Below are positions 26,020-34,379 of a stretch of 38,192 nucleotides of DNA, piece after piece. Positions within the stretch are counted from its first letter, which is position 1, and each line of letters opens with the position of its first letter. The stretch is from positions 1 through 38,192 of IMG/VR virus record IMGVR_UViG_3300030099_001185; one strand, written 5' to 3'. The notes below the pieces were generated by a model. That model had not been told where the DNA came from, did not search any database, and saw only the letters and a program-made list of their open reading frames with translations. The position numbers and the translations under genes are program-made. Source of the DNA: a virus.

Positions 26020-27537
26020 TTATCTTCTCTCGTTAGTTGTGTATTCTAATGTCGCAGAGTCAAGTGAAAAAGCTGGATTGCTATCGTTACTTGTGATATT
26101 TATAGCAGCAGTAAATCCTGAACCTATTAGCTGAGATTCAAATTGACTTTGTGTATTAGCAGACCCATATGTAGCTGTATTAAAAACAGCATTAGGATCA
26201 TTAAAAAAGAAAGTGTCACTAGCTGTGCTTGAAAAAGTTATGCTATTAGGCTGAAAATCAGTATCCTTTTCAAAGTCTAATTTTAAACTAACAGTAGTAT
26301 CAACACTTCCTGTAGGCTCTGTGTATAATATTAACTTATAAAATGTCTTTCTAATTCGTGGATCATTTACAGGAAAGAAAGGAGATTCGTAAGTAGCAGA
26401 TATATTAGTGCCATCAAATGAGTTTCCTGATTCTAATCTATATACGTAACCATCATCATTAGCGAAGTAGATAAATTCTGTTTCACTGTCATATGAACTG
26501 TGAGCAACAAAAGAGTTTATGCCTCTTGTCTCTGCCCATGCCATGCCTTCACCACCTTGAGCAGCAAATTGTGTTCCAATTATACCTAAAGCAGAAGCAT
26601 CAGTAAATCCTGCGTTAAATCCAAATATTCTATACTGACTCTTTTCTCTTATAGTTATACTTGAAAAAGATGTTGAGTTAGCAGTAAACTTCGTAAATTC
26701 AGGCTGAATAGTTTTAGATACTACAGCTAAACTAAAGTCACCAATTCTTTCAGTTGCACCAAGAAGCCTTAATCCATCAGCAGCCAAGAACATAATATCA
26801 CCACCAACTTCTTGAACTGTGTCAGCGGCAATTGCTCCTACATCGTCTGTTATTGCATCTAGCCTAAAAGTTTGGTTTGTGTTGCCTGTAAACTTTTTTA
26901 TACTATTCTGAGAAAATATAATTAACTGTTCACGAAAAGTAATTATATCTGTAACAGTACCATCAAGATCAAATGTATCACTACCACTAAAGTCATCACT
27001 TGTTGAACTAGCAGGACCTGAATAAATAACAGTGTTACCAACTACAACAAATAATCTTTCTAAATGTACAGTTACAAAACTTGCACCTGTAAAGTCATTA
27101 CTTAAACTTGTTTGTTGTGTTAACGAATTACCATCATATATAAAAGGCTTTCCGTTACCATCTACTATAAAAAGTTTATCTGTTCCCGTAAAATTATATT
27201 TAGCAAATCTTACTTTGCCTGAACCACCTAAGTTAGTTCCACCACCTGTTAATTCTCCCCATCCACTACCTGTAGATCGCCAAAGTTGATTTCCTCTAGC
27301 AGCTATAACTGCTCCACCAAAACGTACTAAACCTCTTATTACTCCACTTCCATTAATTGCATTAGTATCAGCTTTAGAAAAGCCTTCTATTTTTCTGTAG
27401 CCACCTTCTATTGAAGGTTCAAAGTTTAAGAGTGTAGTAGCACTACCGGGAGCATTAATACCTTGCTGTAAAGGACTAATGTTCTTTAATAAGCCACCTT
27501 TAAATTCAACGGGGAATGTTTGCCAAGAATCTGCCAT
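26020..27537 (-). CDS. Tail nozzle / stabilisation-like protein
   Basis: 505 residues. The N-terminus (WQTFPVEFKGGLLKNISPLQ, then ATTLLNFEPSIEGGYRKIEG) is the characteristic beginning of podovirus tail proteins of the P22 gp10 / T7 gp12 type, which close the tail tube. The rest is beta-rich with repeated blade-like units (KLFIVDGNGKPFIYDG, LERLFVVVGNTVIYSG, DIMFLAADGLRLLG), consistent with a beta-propeller nozzle. It follows the head-tail adaptor gene, the same order as T7 gp11-gp12. The 42 bases before it are the second-longest non-coding gap of the late arm and contain a promoter-like sequence. Confidence 0.8.
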   Translation of the reverse strand: MADSWQTFPVEFKGGLLKNISPLQQGINAPGSATTLLNFEPSIEGGYRKIEGFSKADTNAINGSGVIRGLVRFGGAVIAARGNQLWRSTGSGWGELTGGGTNLGGSGKVRFAKYNFTGTDKLFIVDGNGKPFIYDGNSLTQQTSLSNDFTGASFVTVHLERLFVVVGNTVIYSGPASSTSDDFSGSDTFDLDGTVTDIITFREQLIIFSQNSIKKFTGNTNQTFRLDAITDDVGAIAADTVQEVGGDIMFLAADGLRLLGATERIGDFSLAVVSKTIQPEFTKFTANSTSFSSITIREKSQYRIFGFNAGFTDASALGIIGTQFAAQGGEGMAWAETRGINSFVAHSSYDSETEFIYFANDDGYVYRLESGNSFDGTNISATYESPFFPVNDPRIRKTFYKLILYTEPTGSVDTTVSLKLDFEKDTDFQPNSITFSSTASDTFFFNDPNAVFNTATYGSANTQSQFESQLIGSGFTAAINITSNDSNPAFSLDSATLEYTTNERR

Positions 27538-27555
27538 TCAATTTCCATATATATA

Positions 27556-27583
27556 GTTGTACATATTTACTTGAAAAAGTCAA
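27556..27583 (-). promoter_or_regulatory. Candidate late promoter before the nozzle gene
   Basis: Read leftward, TTGACT (27583-27578) overlaps the stop of the adaptor gene and is followed after 16 bases by TACAAC (27561-27556), then an AT-only run. This is 9 of 12 sigma70 consensus bases. The same stretch also contains a short inverted repeat CTTGA-CTTTT-TCAAG. It is weak evidence, but the only gap of this kind between tail genes. Confidence 0.3.
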
Positions 27584-28296
27584 GGATTTAAGGTAGAACT
27601 CACGGAGGTTCTAGCTATCATAGTTGATCTTACATAATCATATCTATTGATTAATAAAGACCTCATATTCTTTATACCTTCTTCAAATTTATCTTTTGCT
27701 ATCATAGCATCTTGAGAGTTGCCTCTAAACAAGTAAGCGTAGTGCATTGCACCATCTACTATAACATGAGCAAATCTCTCGGGAACTATAGGAACATCTG
27801 TAGCATTTTCTAAATCTACAGGTATTCTATAATATTCATACACTAATGTGTATGCTTTATCAGGTGGAGGTATAAGACCGTATTCTTGATTAGGTGTTCT
27901 AAAAACAAAATCAGGAACTCCTGAACCACCATTGTCTTCATCATATTCATGATGTATATATTTTTCTAAATATTCTTCATAACTTAATATTCTAAGTTTC
28001 TTTGTTGATACACCTAAAGCAGAGCTTTCTTTTATTCTAAATGTATTAACATCTAATATTTTAGAATCATCAGGCACACCATAACGCAACGTATGTGCAG
28101 TTAGTACATCTTCTTGTGTTACGTGATTATAGGGCCAATTGTATTCGTTTTGATTTATGTAACGAATAGATGAATTTATAGAATCTTTTGCTTGAGCATA
28201 AAATCCTACAGCCGATGCAAAATTACTTGATGTTAATTCTACTTCATTTAGTCTTCTATTTATTTGATTAACTAATCCTAAAAAATTATAAGCCAT
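27580..28296 (-). CDS. Head-tail adaptor / tail tubular protein A-like
   Basis: 238 residues. The pattern fits T7 gp11-like adaptors: a helical N-terminus (LVNQINRRLNEVELTSSNFA), then INQNEYNWPYN, then a central part leading to VPDFVFRTPNQEYGLIPPPD and YTLVYEYYRIPVDL, and a C-terminal helix with VPERFAHVIVDGAMHYAYLF and a YDYVRS end. In T7 this protein forms the ring between portal and nozzle. Its position immediately before the nozzle-like gene agrees. The start overlaps the preceding gene's stop (TAATG). Family assigned from pattern and context, not from a search. Confidence 0.75.
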   Translation of the reverse strand: MAYNFLGLVNQINRRLNEVELTSSNFASAVGFYAQAKDSINSSIRYINQNEYNWPYNHVTQEDVLTAHTLRYGVPDDSKILDVNTFRIKESSALGVSTKKLRILSYEEYLEKYIHHEYDEDNGGSGVPDFVFRTPNQEYGLIPPPDKAYTLVYEYYRIPVDLENATDVPIVPERFAHVIVDGAMHYAYLFRGNSQDAMIAKDKFEEGIKNMRSLLINRYDYVRSTMIARTSVSSTLNP

Positions 28297-28619
28297 TATT
28301 TTTCCCTCACTTTAAGTTTAACACTTCGTTCTGCTTGGCTTCCTGTGCTATCTGTAATCCTACAAAAGAAAGTATATTCTAAATTATTTGTTCCAGAACC
28401 TATATTTATTGTTGCAGTTTTACCATCACTACTTTGTGTTTGCGATACATTCTGTATACCATTTACAGTAGCTCCCCCACCTATTGTTGTTTTTACTCCA
28501 CTTGCATTATTAACCGACCATACAACACTACTTATAGTTGCCGAGCCAAGAAATCTTGACCAATCAATACTATAGTCTAATTGTTCGTCAGGGTCTTTAT
28601 TGGGCCATCTAAATGACAT
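28296..28619 (-). CDS. Small beta-sandwich virion protein
   Basis: 107 residues. It begins MSFRWPNKDPDEQLDYSIDW, a start I associate with a short phage protein in which a DPDE...LDY..DW block is followed by an Ig-like beta domain (SVVWSVNNASG, then LEYTFFCRITDSTG and SVKLKVREK). It likely is a minor tail or head-tail protein. The neighbours on both sides are structural and its stop overlaps the adaptor start. It is well formed with no sign of truncation. Confidence 0.7.
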   Translation of the reverse strand: MSFRWPNKDPDEQLDYSIDWSRFLGSATISSVVWSVNNASGVKTTIGGGATVNGIQNVSQTQSSDGKTATINIGSGTNNLEYTFFCRITDSTGSQAERSVKLKVREK

Positions 28620-28628
28620 TGTTATCTC

Positions 28629-29528
28629 CTATGCTGCTACTCTTACCGTTCTTTCGGCACTTGTTGTTTGTCTTTCTACATATACCCTTCTATCTTCAAA
28701 GGGTACAAATATTGTTCTATCTCCTGTTGTTGTCTGCCTCTGAGCAAAAGCAACTCTAGGAAACGCTGAAACATTTACTGTTCTATCTAATGATGTAGTT
28801 TGTCTTTCTACATATACTGTTCTCTTTTGAGAGAAGGTATCTTTTACTGCTTCAAAATCAAATATTACACCTACAGCAGTTGTGTTCGTTGATATGTTAG
28901 CTTTTGTTGATGTAGCTGTTAATGTAAAAGCAGAATCGGCTGATAAACTGACGTTTCCTACATTTGTTTTAGTGCTAACACTTTCAGATATAATTTCTGT
29001 AATCTGAGGTTCTACAGTTCCAATATTAGTTTTAGAACTTATTGCTGTTAAAGTTAGTGAACTGTCATTTACACCTGTTGTATTAGTGCTTATAGCACCT
29101 TTAGTACTTACTGCTGTTGCTACTACAGAACTGCTATTCTTAGGAGTTACTGTTCCTACATTAGGCTTTGTACTCAAGCCTTGTAATATGACTTCAGTAA
29201 CTTGTCCTTCTACTGTACCTATTCTTGTTTTAGTAGAAGTTGCTGTTGCAACAACCAAGCTGTCATTTACAACTGTAACACTAGTATTTATGTTAGGCTT
29301 AGTTACTACAGCAGTAGCAGTAACAGAGCTATCGTTTGCTCCACTAGCACTTCCGATTTTAGTAGGTATCTCAAAACTTCCTACTAGTATAACGCCTTCA
29401 CTTAAAACACTAACAGCACCAATTCTTGCTATACTTCTGCAACTTACCCCAGTTAATATTACAGTAGGTGATACTGTTCCTTGTGAGGCAAAAGGTGCTT
29501 GGCTAAAGGTTGAACTAGCAAAAGACAT
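28629..29528 (-). CDS. Repetitive beta-rich tail/virion protein
   Basis: 299 residues built from two sets of repeats. Residues about 20-225 carry recurring units alternating a strand like TAVSTK or TATSTK with NI-x-T or IGTVE and a V-NDSS-x-T stretch, about nine units by eye. The last 75 residues carry three copies of (R)QTTS/T-x2-RTV (QRQTTTGDRTIFVPF, VERQTTSLDRTVNVSA, VERQTTSAERTVRVAA). Such proteins form elongated beta structures, so a shaft or collar fibre is plausible. It lies between two small tail genes; the function is not otherwise indicated. Confidence 0.65.
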   Translation of the reverse strand: MSFASSTFSQAPFASQGTVSPTVILTGVSCRSIARIGAVSVLSEGVILVGSFEIPTKIGSASGANDSSVTATAVVTKPNINTSVTVVNDSLVVATATSTKTRIGTVEGQVTEVILQGLSTKPNVGTVTPKNSSSVVATAVSTKGAISTNTTGVNDSSLTLTAISSKTNIGTVEPQITEIISESVSTKTNVGNVSLSADSAFTLTATSTKANISTNTTAVGVIFDFEAVKDTFSQKRTVYVERQTTSLDRTVNVSAFPRVAFAQRQTTTGDRTIFVPFEDRRVYVERQTTSAERTVRVAA

Positions 29529-29531
29529 TTA

Positions 29532-29792
29532 TTACTCTTCCTTTGGTGCTACATAATCTGCAACAGTTCCATAATCACCATTTACTGCGTTTGCATAAAT
29601 TTGTCTGCCATGTGCTTCAATGTCATTTGGATCTGCCATAAAAGAAAGATACCCATCGTTTTCTGTTATTCCTATACTAGAGTAATGAGAAAATTTACAA
29701 TCTAATTGTATTAAAGTTTGTTCTTCGTTTGCCCAAACTGGATTTTTAGCATCAACTAATGTTGCATTATTTCCTCGTATTTTTATTGTCAT
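29532..29792 (-). CDS. Small conserved tail-region protein
   Basis: 86 residues from the ATG at 29792 (MTIKIRGNNATLVDAKNPVW). The frame extends upstream, but this ATG overlaps the preceding TAA as TAATG, the pattern used throughout this arm. The C-terminal half reads GYLSFMADPNDIEAHGRQIY then ANAVNGDYGTVADYV, which looks like a short phage protein often found by tail fibres. Function unknown; a fibre chaperone or baseplate-like role is possible. Confidence 0.6.
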   Translation of the reverse strand: MTIKIRGNNATLVDAKNPVWANEEQTLIQLDCKFSHYSSIGITENDGYLSFMADPNDIEAHGRQIYANAVNGDYGTVADYVAPKEE

Positions 29793-30055
29793 TATGAAAT
29801 CCTCTGAAAGACTGTGCCATGCACTGTACCAGATTCTGTTACTCCATGCACTCTCCAAGTACCACTTAAATTTGTAGTTCCACCATTATAACCATTTCCA
29901 TTTGTCCATTTCATACCACTCGCTGCTTGACTACCACCTGACCCACCACTGTGAGCAGTGCCTGTTCTACAAAATGCAAAACTTCCTACAACACCTATGG
30001 CTACTACAGGAATATCTGTGCCTGTTACAGTAGTACCACCAACTATTAAAGCCAT
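29792..30055 (-). CDS. Small glycine-rich tail protein
   Basis: 87 residues. It starts MALIVGGTTVTGTDIPVVAI, a motif found in small phage tail-tip proteins as I recall, then a glycine/serine-rich middle (TAHSGGSGGSQAASGMKW) and an aromatic C-terminus (SGTWRVHGVTESGTVHGTV). It directly abuts the preceding 545-residue fibre gene and its stop overlaps the next start. Probably structural, with no clear enzyme features. Confidence 0.6.
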   Translation of the reverse strand: MALIVGGTTVTGTDIPVVAIGVVGSFAFCRTGTAHSGGSGGSQAASGMKWTNGNGYNGGTTNLSGTWRVHGVTESGTVHGTVFQRIS

Positions 30056-31693
30056 TTACATTTCCTCCAATTTAAATTTGTATTTCTTCCCATTTAATCT
30101 ATTTAATAAAAACAGATCATCAGCACCCTCTTGTATAGTCCAAGAACCTCTAGTGCCATCTACTTCGTTATCTCTTGATCTAGTGTTGTTTAAGTTTATG
30201 TCACCAGTATATATATCTCTCCATTGTTTTGAAGAAGAACCTAAATCGTGAGTATCGTCATCGTCAGGTAAAATGCTTCCGTCTACTGTAAAAGAATTAC
30301 TAAAAACAATACCCCCTGAAATATAAAGATTTCCAGTTCCTAATTCTTGCATATAAGTATCACTTCCATTATGTGTTATTCTAAAGTCTCCAGAAGTACC
30401 CCACCAAGCTGATACGTTATCGTAAAATTTAAATCTACCATACCAATAATCCCAAACTGTGTCTTTACCAGAATTTCCATTAAATATAAAGTTACCAGAG
30501 GTGTCTGTTCCACCAGCCATAGCTGTAAGCCTTACAGTTGTATTATTATACACTAATTGACTAGGAGTACCACCTCCAATACCTAAATTTGCTGGTGTAA
30601 TTTTTTTCATTACTCCACCGTCATTAATTAAAACATGGTCAGCGTCATTCACAGATGTTGTGGTTGTTGGTGAAGAAGCAGTTCCTGTCGTAAGAATAGT
30701 ATTGCCTTCTATTGTTACAACTCCAGCACTTGATCTTGAGAAAGTCGTATCAGTATTACCTAAACTTATATCACCATATACTGTACCACCATCAAGAGGT
30801 AAAAAATAATTTTCCATTCCCCTAGAATTATAATCATATGCAACTATACTTTGAATTCTAATTTGTGATGAAGCTGTTGCCTTTCCGAAAGTATAACGAA
30901 TAGCATTTGTAGCAGTACCCCCACTATCAAAAGTACAAGTATAAACTGTTTTTTTACTGCTATCATTTAAACGTGTTGTCCAACTACTTCCACCATTTGT
31001 ACTTGTTTCAATAAGCATACTAGGGGGAGCAAAGTTATCATGACCAAAAACAACACCTGTATAGGCTGAATAAGCTAAATTTTTTGGTAAATTTGTTAAT
31101 GTAAGAGTAATTGTGCTACCGTTAACATCAACATTATTAATACTACAAAAATCACCACTCGCATTAAACAAAGTACTAGTAGAAGTAGAAGAAGGATCAT
31201 GCCCACCATATAATCCTGACCATGCATACGAACCACCTCTTTCAACAAAATGTCCTAAATCATTATGTAAAAATGGATGAAATACATGATTATCAACTTC
31301 TGGTGGATTTCCTAAATTTAATGCACCAGCAGTGGGAAGTCCTGTGGTTGTTGTGCCACTAGGGAAAACAGTAGCACTAGTCATAACTGCATTTCCACCA
31401 CTAGTGAAGTTTAGTGCGTTTACAGCAATATTGCTATCACTCTGTCCTAATGTAATAGTTCTACCAGTAACTCCTCTTATCTCACCATTTTGTTCAAAGA
31501 TAATATCTACATTTGCAGAACCATCACCTATGTACACATCAGCACTAGTATCACCGATATTTAAACCACCTCCCGGTGCAGTTATATTTAAATCACCTGA
31601 AGAGTTTAATTCTATTTTGCCATCTACATTTCCCGAACTGTCTTTAAATTCTATTTTACGACTTGCTGGGGTAATTAATACATCATCGGACAT
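30056..31693 (-). CDS. Tail fibre protein
   Basis: 545 residues. The N-terminus (TPASRKIEFKDSSGNVDGKI) is followed by beta-repeat segments of the kind seen in marine phage fibres (DVYIGDGSANVDIIFEQNG). The C-terminus has the recurring fibre-tip sequence DDTHDLGSSSKQWRDIYTG and then SWTIQEGADDLFLLN, ending GKKYKFKLEEM; I recall the same ending in cyanophage fibres. It is the second of three large fibre/tailspike genes in transcription order. The stop of the tailspike-like gene overlaps its start (TAATG). Confidence 0.75.
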   Translation of the reverse strand: MSDDVLITPASRKIEFKDSSGNVDGKIELNSSGDLNITAPGGGLNIGDTSADVYIGDGSANVDIIFEQNGEIRGVTGRTITLGQSDSNIAVNALNFTSGGNAVMTSATVFPSGTTTTGLPTAGALNLGNPPEVDNHVFHPFLHNDLGHFVERGGSYAWSGLYGGHDPSSTSTSTLFNASGDFCSINNVDVNGSTITLTLTNLPKNLAYSAYTGVVFGHDNFAPPSMLIETSTNGGSSWTTRLNDSSKKTVYTCTFDSGGTATNAIRYTFGKATASSQIRIQSIVAYDYNSRGMENYFLPLDGGTVYGDISLGNTDTTFSRSSAGVVTIEGNTILTTGTASSPTTTTSVNDADHVLINDGGVMKKITPANLGIGGGTPSQLVYNNTTVRLTAMAGGTDTSGNFIFNGNSGKDTVWDYWYGRFKFYDNVSAWWGTSGDFRITHNGSDTYMQELGTGNLYISGGIVFSNSFTVDGSILPDDDDTHDLGSSSKQWRDIYTGDINLNNTRSRDNEVDGTRGSWTIQEGADDLFLLNRLNGKKYKFKLEEM

Positions 31694-34194
31694 TATTTTA
31701 TTCTTCCTCCTAATCTTATTTTAAAATCTGTAAAGTTGTTTCTAACCTCTGGTGCAAATGATATTTCAGCAGTACTATTAACTGCTGCCATAGCAACTAC
31801 TTCATAAGGTTTACTAAATCCTATTTCTAAGTTTCTCATAAAATATCCTTCTTGATCTGCACCATAGTAATTAAACACACCAATATTGAGAGTTCTAGAG
31901 TAATTTTTGGCAGGAATGGTTAATGTCTTAGTTTGATAATTATCTCCTATCATACCAGAGTCATATGAAACATTATAATACTGACCAGCACCTCTAGCAT
32001 TTCCAGCACTACTATTTCCAATTCTATTGTCATCAAGACCACTTAAATTTTCAGAAGAATATATTCTTGGATATTGTGTATAACTTGTACCAGTCGGTGC
32101 TCTTAAAGCACATCTTGCTATTACAGTTGTTCCAGCAGGCACATAAACATTATGCCCAAATCCAACCCATGTATCATATGCTCTTCTTCTAACAGCCCAT
32201 GCTCCTTCTTCTTCATGCCATATTCTTCTTACTCTATAGTTATATTGTGCAATTCTATCTATTTCAAAACCATATTCAGCTACTGTAACAGAAGCATCTC
32301 CTATACTACCTCTTTGTAAATTTGCATAAAAATGACCTTCTTGAGAAGTACCTCCGTGATCTCCTACTCCAGCATCATCTACTGCTTCAATAGTTGTTTG
32401 TTCTTCTACTCTAGAATATAACATTTTCCATTGTTTACCATAAAGACCGTATCTAATGCCTTTAACATCCCATGCATAAAACCCATCTGCTTTATAATTA
32501 TCTGCACCATTTGAATTCATTGCATAATGATTAGTAGTGTCAATTATACAATGATGATAGCCTTCATTTGGTTCATATTCAGTTGGACTATGAGACATTC
32601 CATAATAATTTCTATTCATATAATTATAAGCAAATGCTTGATATTCTCTTTGTCCATCACACCGAGCACCTCGTTGATCACTTCTTGCAGCAATACAATT
32701 ATAAAACGCTTGACCAGATTCCCACCAAGAATGAAGTCCGTCATTTGAATTGTAACATACAGCACATCTAACTTGAGCGTACCTTGATTGCCAAAGCCAA
32801 ATACCTGAATGATCTCTATTAGCTACAAATGTACAAGTAAATCCTTCTAACCAAGGTTGTTGCTGCCATTGAGGGATTTGTTCTGTGAGAGATACACTAA
32901 TTCCATTATTGTTAACTTGTGATACTTGTGAGTTACCTCTACCTCTTAAAGACCATCCTGAATAAGCATTATTATTTGTATTTCCTATATCTTTAAAATA
33001 AACATCTTTAATAATTGTTGTTTTACTATATGCACCATCACTTAAATATTCACTATAGTAATATGTTCTATCTGAAGTAGTCAAACCACCTATTATAATA
33101 TTACGAGTAAGACGTGTAACAAACGCATTTACTCTTGCAGTATAAGATGGAGCACTTGATAATGTAATATTATTGCCATTTATACTTTGAATAATGTGCT
33201 TGTATTCATATGAGTCATAACCTATATTTGATGTTCCGTCTGCATCTTGATACGGATAAGCTAAAAATATCTCATCTCCTACTGCAAATTTATTTGCGTT
33301 TGCAACTGCTATTGTTGCACCAGTAGACTCACTTGTTATTCTTGTTGCTACTTTTCTAACTTTATCTCCAGATATATGAATCTTTTCCGTTCCAGTTAAA
33401 TAAACAATTTCACCAACAACCGAACCAGTAACAGCAGAATCAAGAGTTATTTCATTAGTTGATAAATTAATAGATGATATTTGTTTAACATTTCTATTAG
33501 AACCTGTTCCAAATATAACATATTGTCCAAATCTATGTTTTTTAGCGTTATTAACTGTAATCGTTGCACTATTCACAGCAGATATCGTTACATCATCAGG
33601 ACCTACAAAATGCCTAAAGTAAATAGTATTTCCATCTATATCATGAATAATAAACCCCTCATCTCTTAAAGAAGAGGCAGCACCGTTAGAAGCACCCATT
33701 GCAGTTTGATGATCAAATATTGCAATCCATTCACCAACAGCAAAGTTTGATGCACTTGCAACTGCTAATGAAGTTGAGTTTTCATTTTCTTGTGCAGATA
33801 ATGTTGTTGAAGGCATTCCATCAACACCCTCTAAAACCATATGTGCATCAGTTTCATTTTCTTGCCACAATCCATGTTGAGCACTATTATTACCATCAAA
33901 TAATATTTTAGTTGTTACTGCACCACTATTATCACAAAGATGTAAACACCCACCACCTTTGATATAAAGTCTACCGTTCATTCTTAATTCTGTGTTTACA
34001 GATTGACTATTCTTTAACATACCATAAATGTATGAATCGCCAAACCCAGAGGAGATACTAAATGCAGTATCTAATGTCACAGTATGACCTGCAGCGATAT
34101 TAAATGTATCATCATTAGCAGATGGTGAACCACCACCTCCCCAAGTAGCTGAAGCTGTAAAGTTACCTGATTGTGTACTTGTATAGGCTGCCAC
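31693..34194 (-). CDS. Tailspike-like protein with G8-like N-terminus and beta-helix
   Basis: 833 residues. Residues 1-110 (SGNFTASATWGGGGSPSAND then IAAGHTVTLD) resemble the G8 domain, an eight-glycine beta module. Residues about 400-640 are aromatic- and cysteine-containing repeats with short strands and turns (HSGIWLWQSRYAQVRCAVCY, then SNDGLHSWWESGQAFYNCIA), typical of a right-handed parallel beta-helix as in tailspikes and pectate-lyase-like proteins. The C-terminus is beta-rich. A role in binding or degrading host surface glycans is possible, but no catalytic pair can be identified by eye. A small acidic gene lies just before it. Confidence 0.75.
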   Translation of the reverse strand: MAAYTSTQSGNFTASATWGGGGSPSANDDTFNIAAGHTVTLDTAFSISSGFGDSYIYGMLKNSQSVNTELRMNGRLYIKGGGCLHLCDNSGAVTTKILFDGNNSAQHGLWQENETDAHMVLEGVDGMPSTTLSAQENENSTSLAVASASNFAVGEWIAIFDHQTAMGASNGAASSLRDEGFIIHDIDGNTIYFRHFVGPDDVTISAVNSATITVNNAKKHRFGQYVIFGTGSNRNVKQISSINLSTNEITLDSAVTGSVVGEIVYLTGTEKIHISGDKVRKVATRITSESTGATIAVANANKFAVGDEIFLAYPYQDADGTSNIGYDSYEYKHIIQSINGNNITLSSAPSYTARVNAFVTRLTRNIIIGGLTTSDRTYYYSEYLSDGAYSKTTIIKDVYFKDIGNTNNNAYSGWSLRGRGNSQVSQVNNNGISVSLTEQIPQWQQQPWLEGFTCTFVANRDHSGIWLWQSRYAQVRCAVCYNSNDGLHSWWESGQAFYNCIAARSDQRGARCDGQREYQAFAYNYMNRNYYGMSHSPTEYEPNEGYHHCIIDTTNHYAMNSNGADNYKADGFYAWDVKGIRYGLYGKQWKMLYSRVEEQTTIEAVDDAGVGDHGGTSQEGHFYANLQRGSIGDASVTVAEYGFEIDRIAQYNYRVRRIWHEEEGAWAVRRRAYDTWVGFGHNVYVPAGTTVIARCALRAPTGTSYTQYPRIYSSENLSGLDDNRIGNSSAGNARGAGQYYNVSYDSGMIGDNYQTKTLTIPAKNYSRTLNIGVFNYYGADQEGYFMRNLEIGFSKPYEVVAMAAVNSTAEISFAPEVRNNFTDFKIRLGGRIK

Positions 34195-34379
34195 TATTCG
34201 TTATCCTCTAAATTTTGCATACGTTGATCATCTCCATCTAATGCAAGTTCACGATTAATAAGAATCGTAACAACCTTATTACCGTCTTCGTTTAGTTTAA
34301 TAGAGATATCAGTATTATCATAATCATCATCTACATTAATAACTTTATTGTCTGAATCTATTTCAAACTTAACTCTCAT
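34194..34379 (-). CDS. Small acidic protein between fibre genes
   Basis: 61 residues, very acidic (DSDNKVINVDDDYDNTDISI; end RMQNLEDNE). It overlaps the end of the upstream fibre gene by 11 bases and the start of the tailspike gene by one, so it is likely translated as part of the chain. An acidic small protein next to a tailspike could be a chaperone or a charge-mimic, but nothing in the sequence shows this. Function unknown. Confidence 0.6.
   Translation of the reverse strand: MRVKFEIDSDNKVINVDDDYDNTDISIKLNEDGNKVVTILINRELALDGDDQRMQNLEDNE

Noticed and set aside
29086-29556. Rightward hydrophobic frame opposite the 299-residue repeat protein.
   Set aside because: It mirrors the repeats of the real gene and has no ribosome site.
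29793-29858. Longer start for the 86-residue tail protein.
   Set aside because: The extension would overlap the previous gene by over 60 bases; the ATG at 29792 overlaps its stop by one base as elsewhere in the arm.
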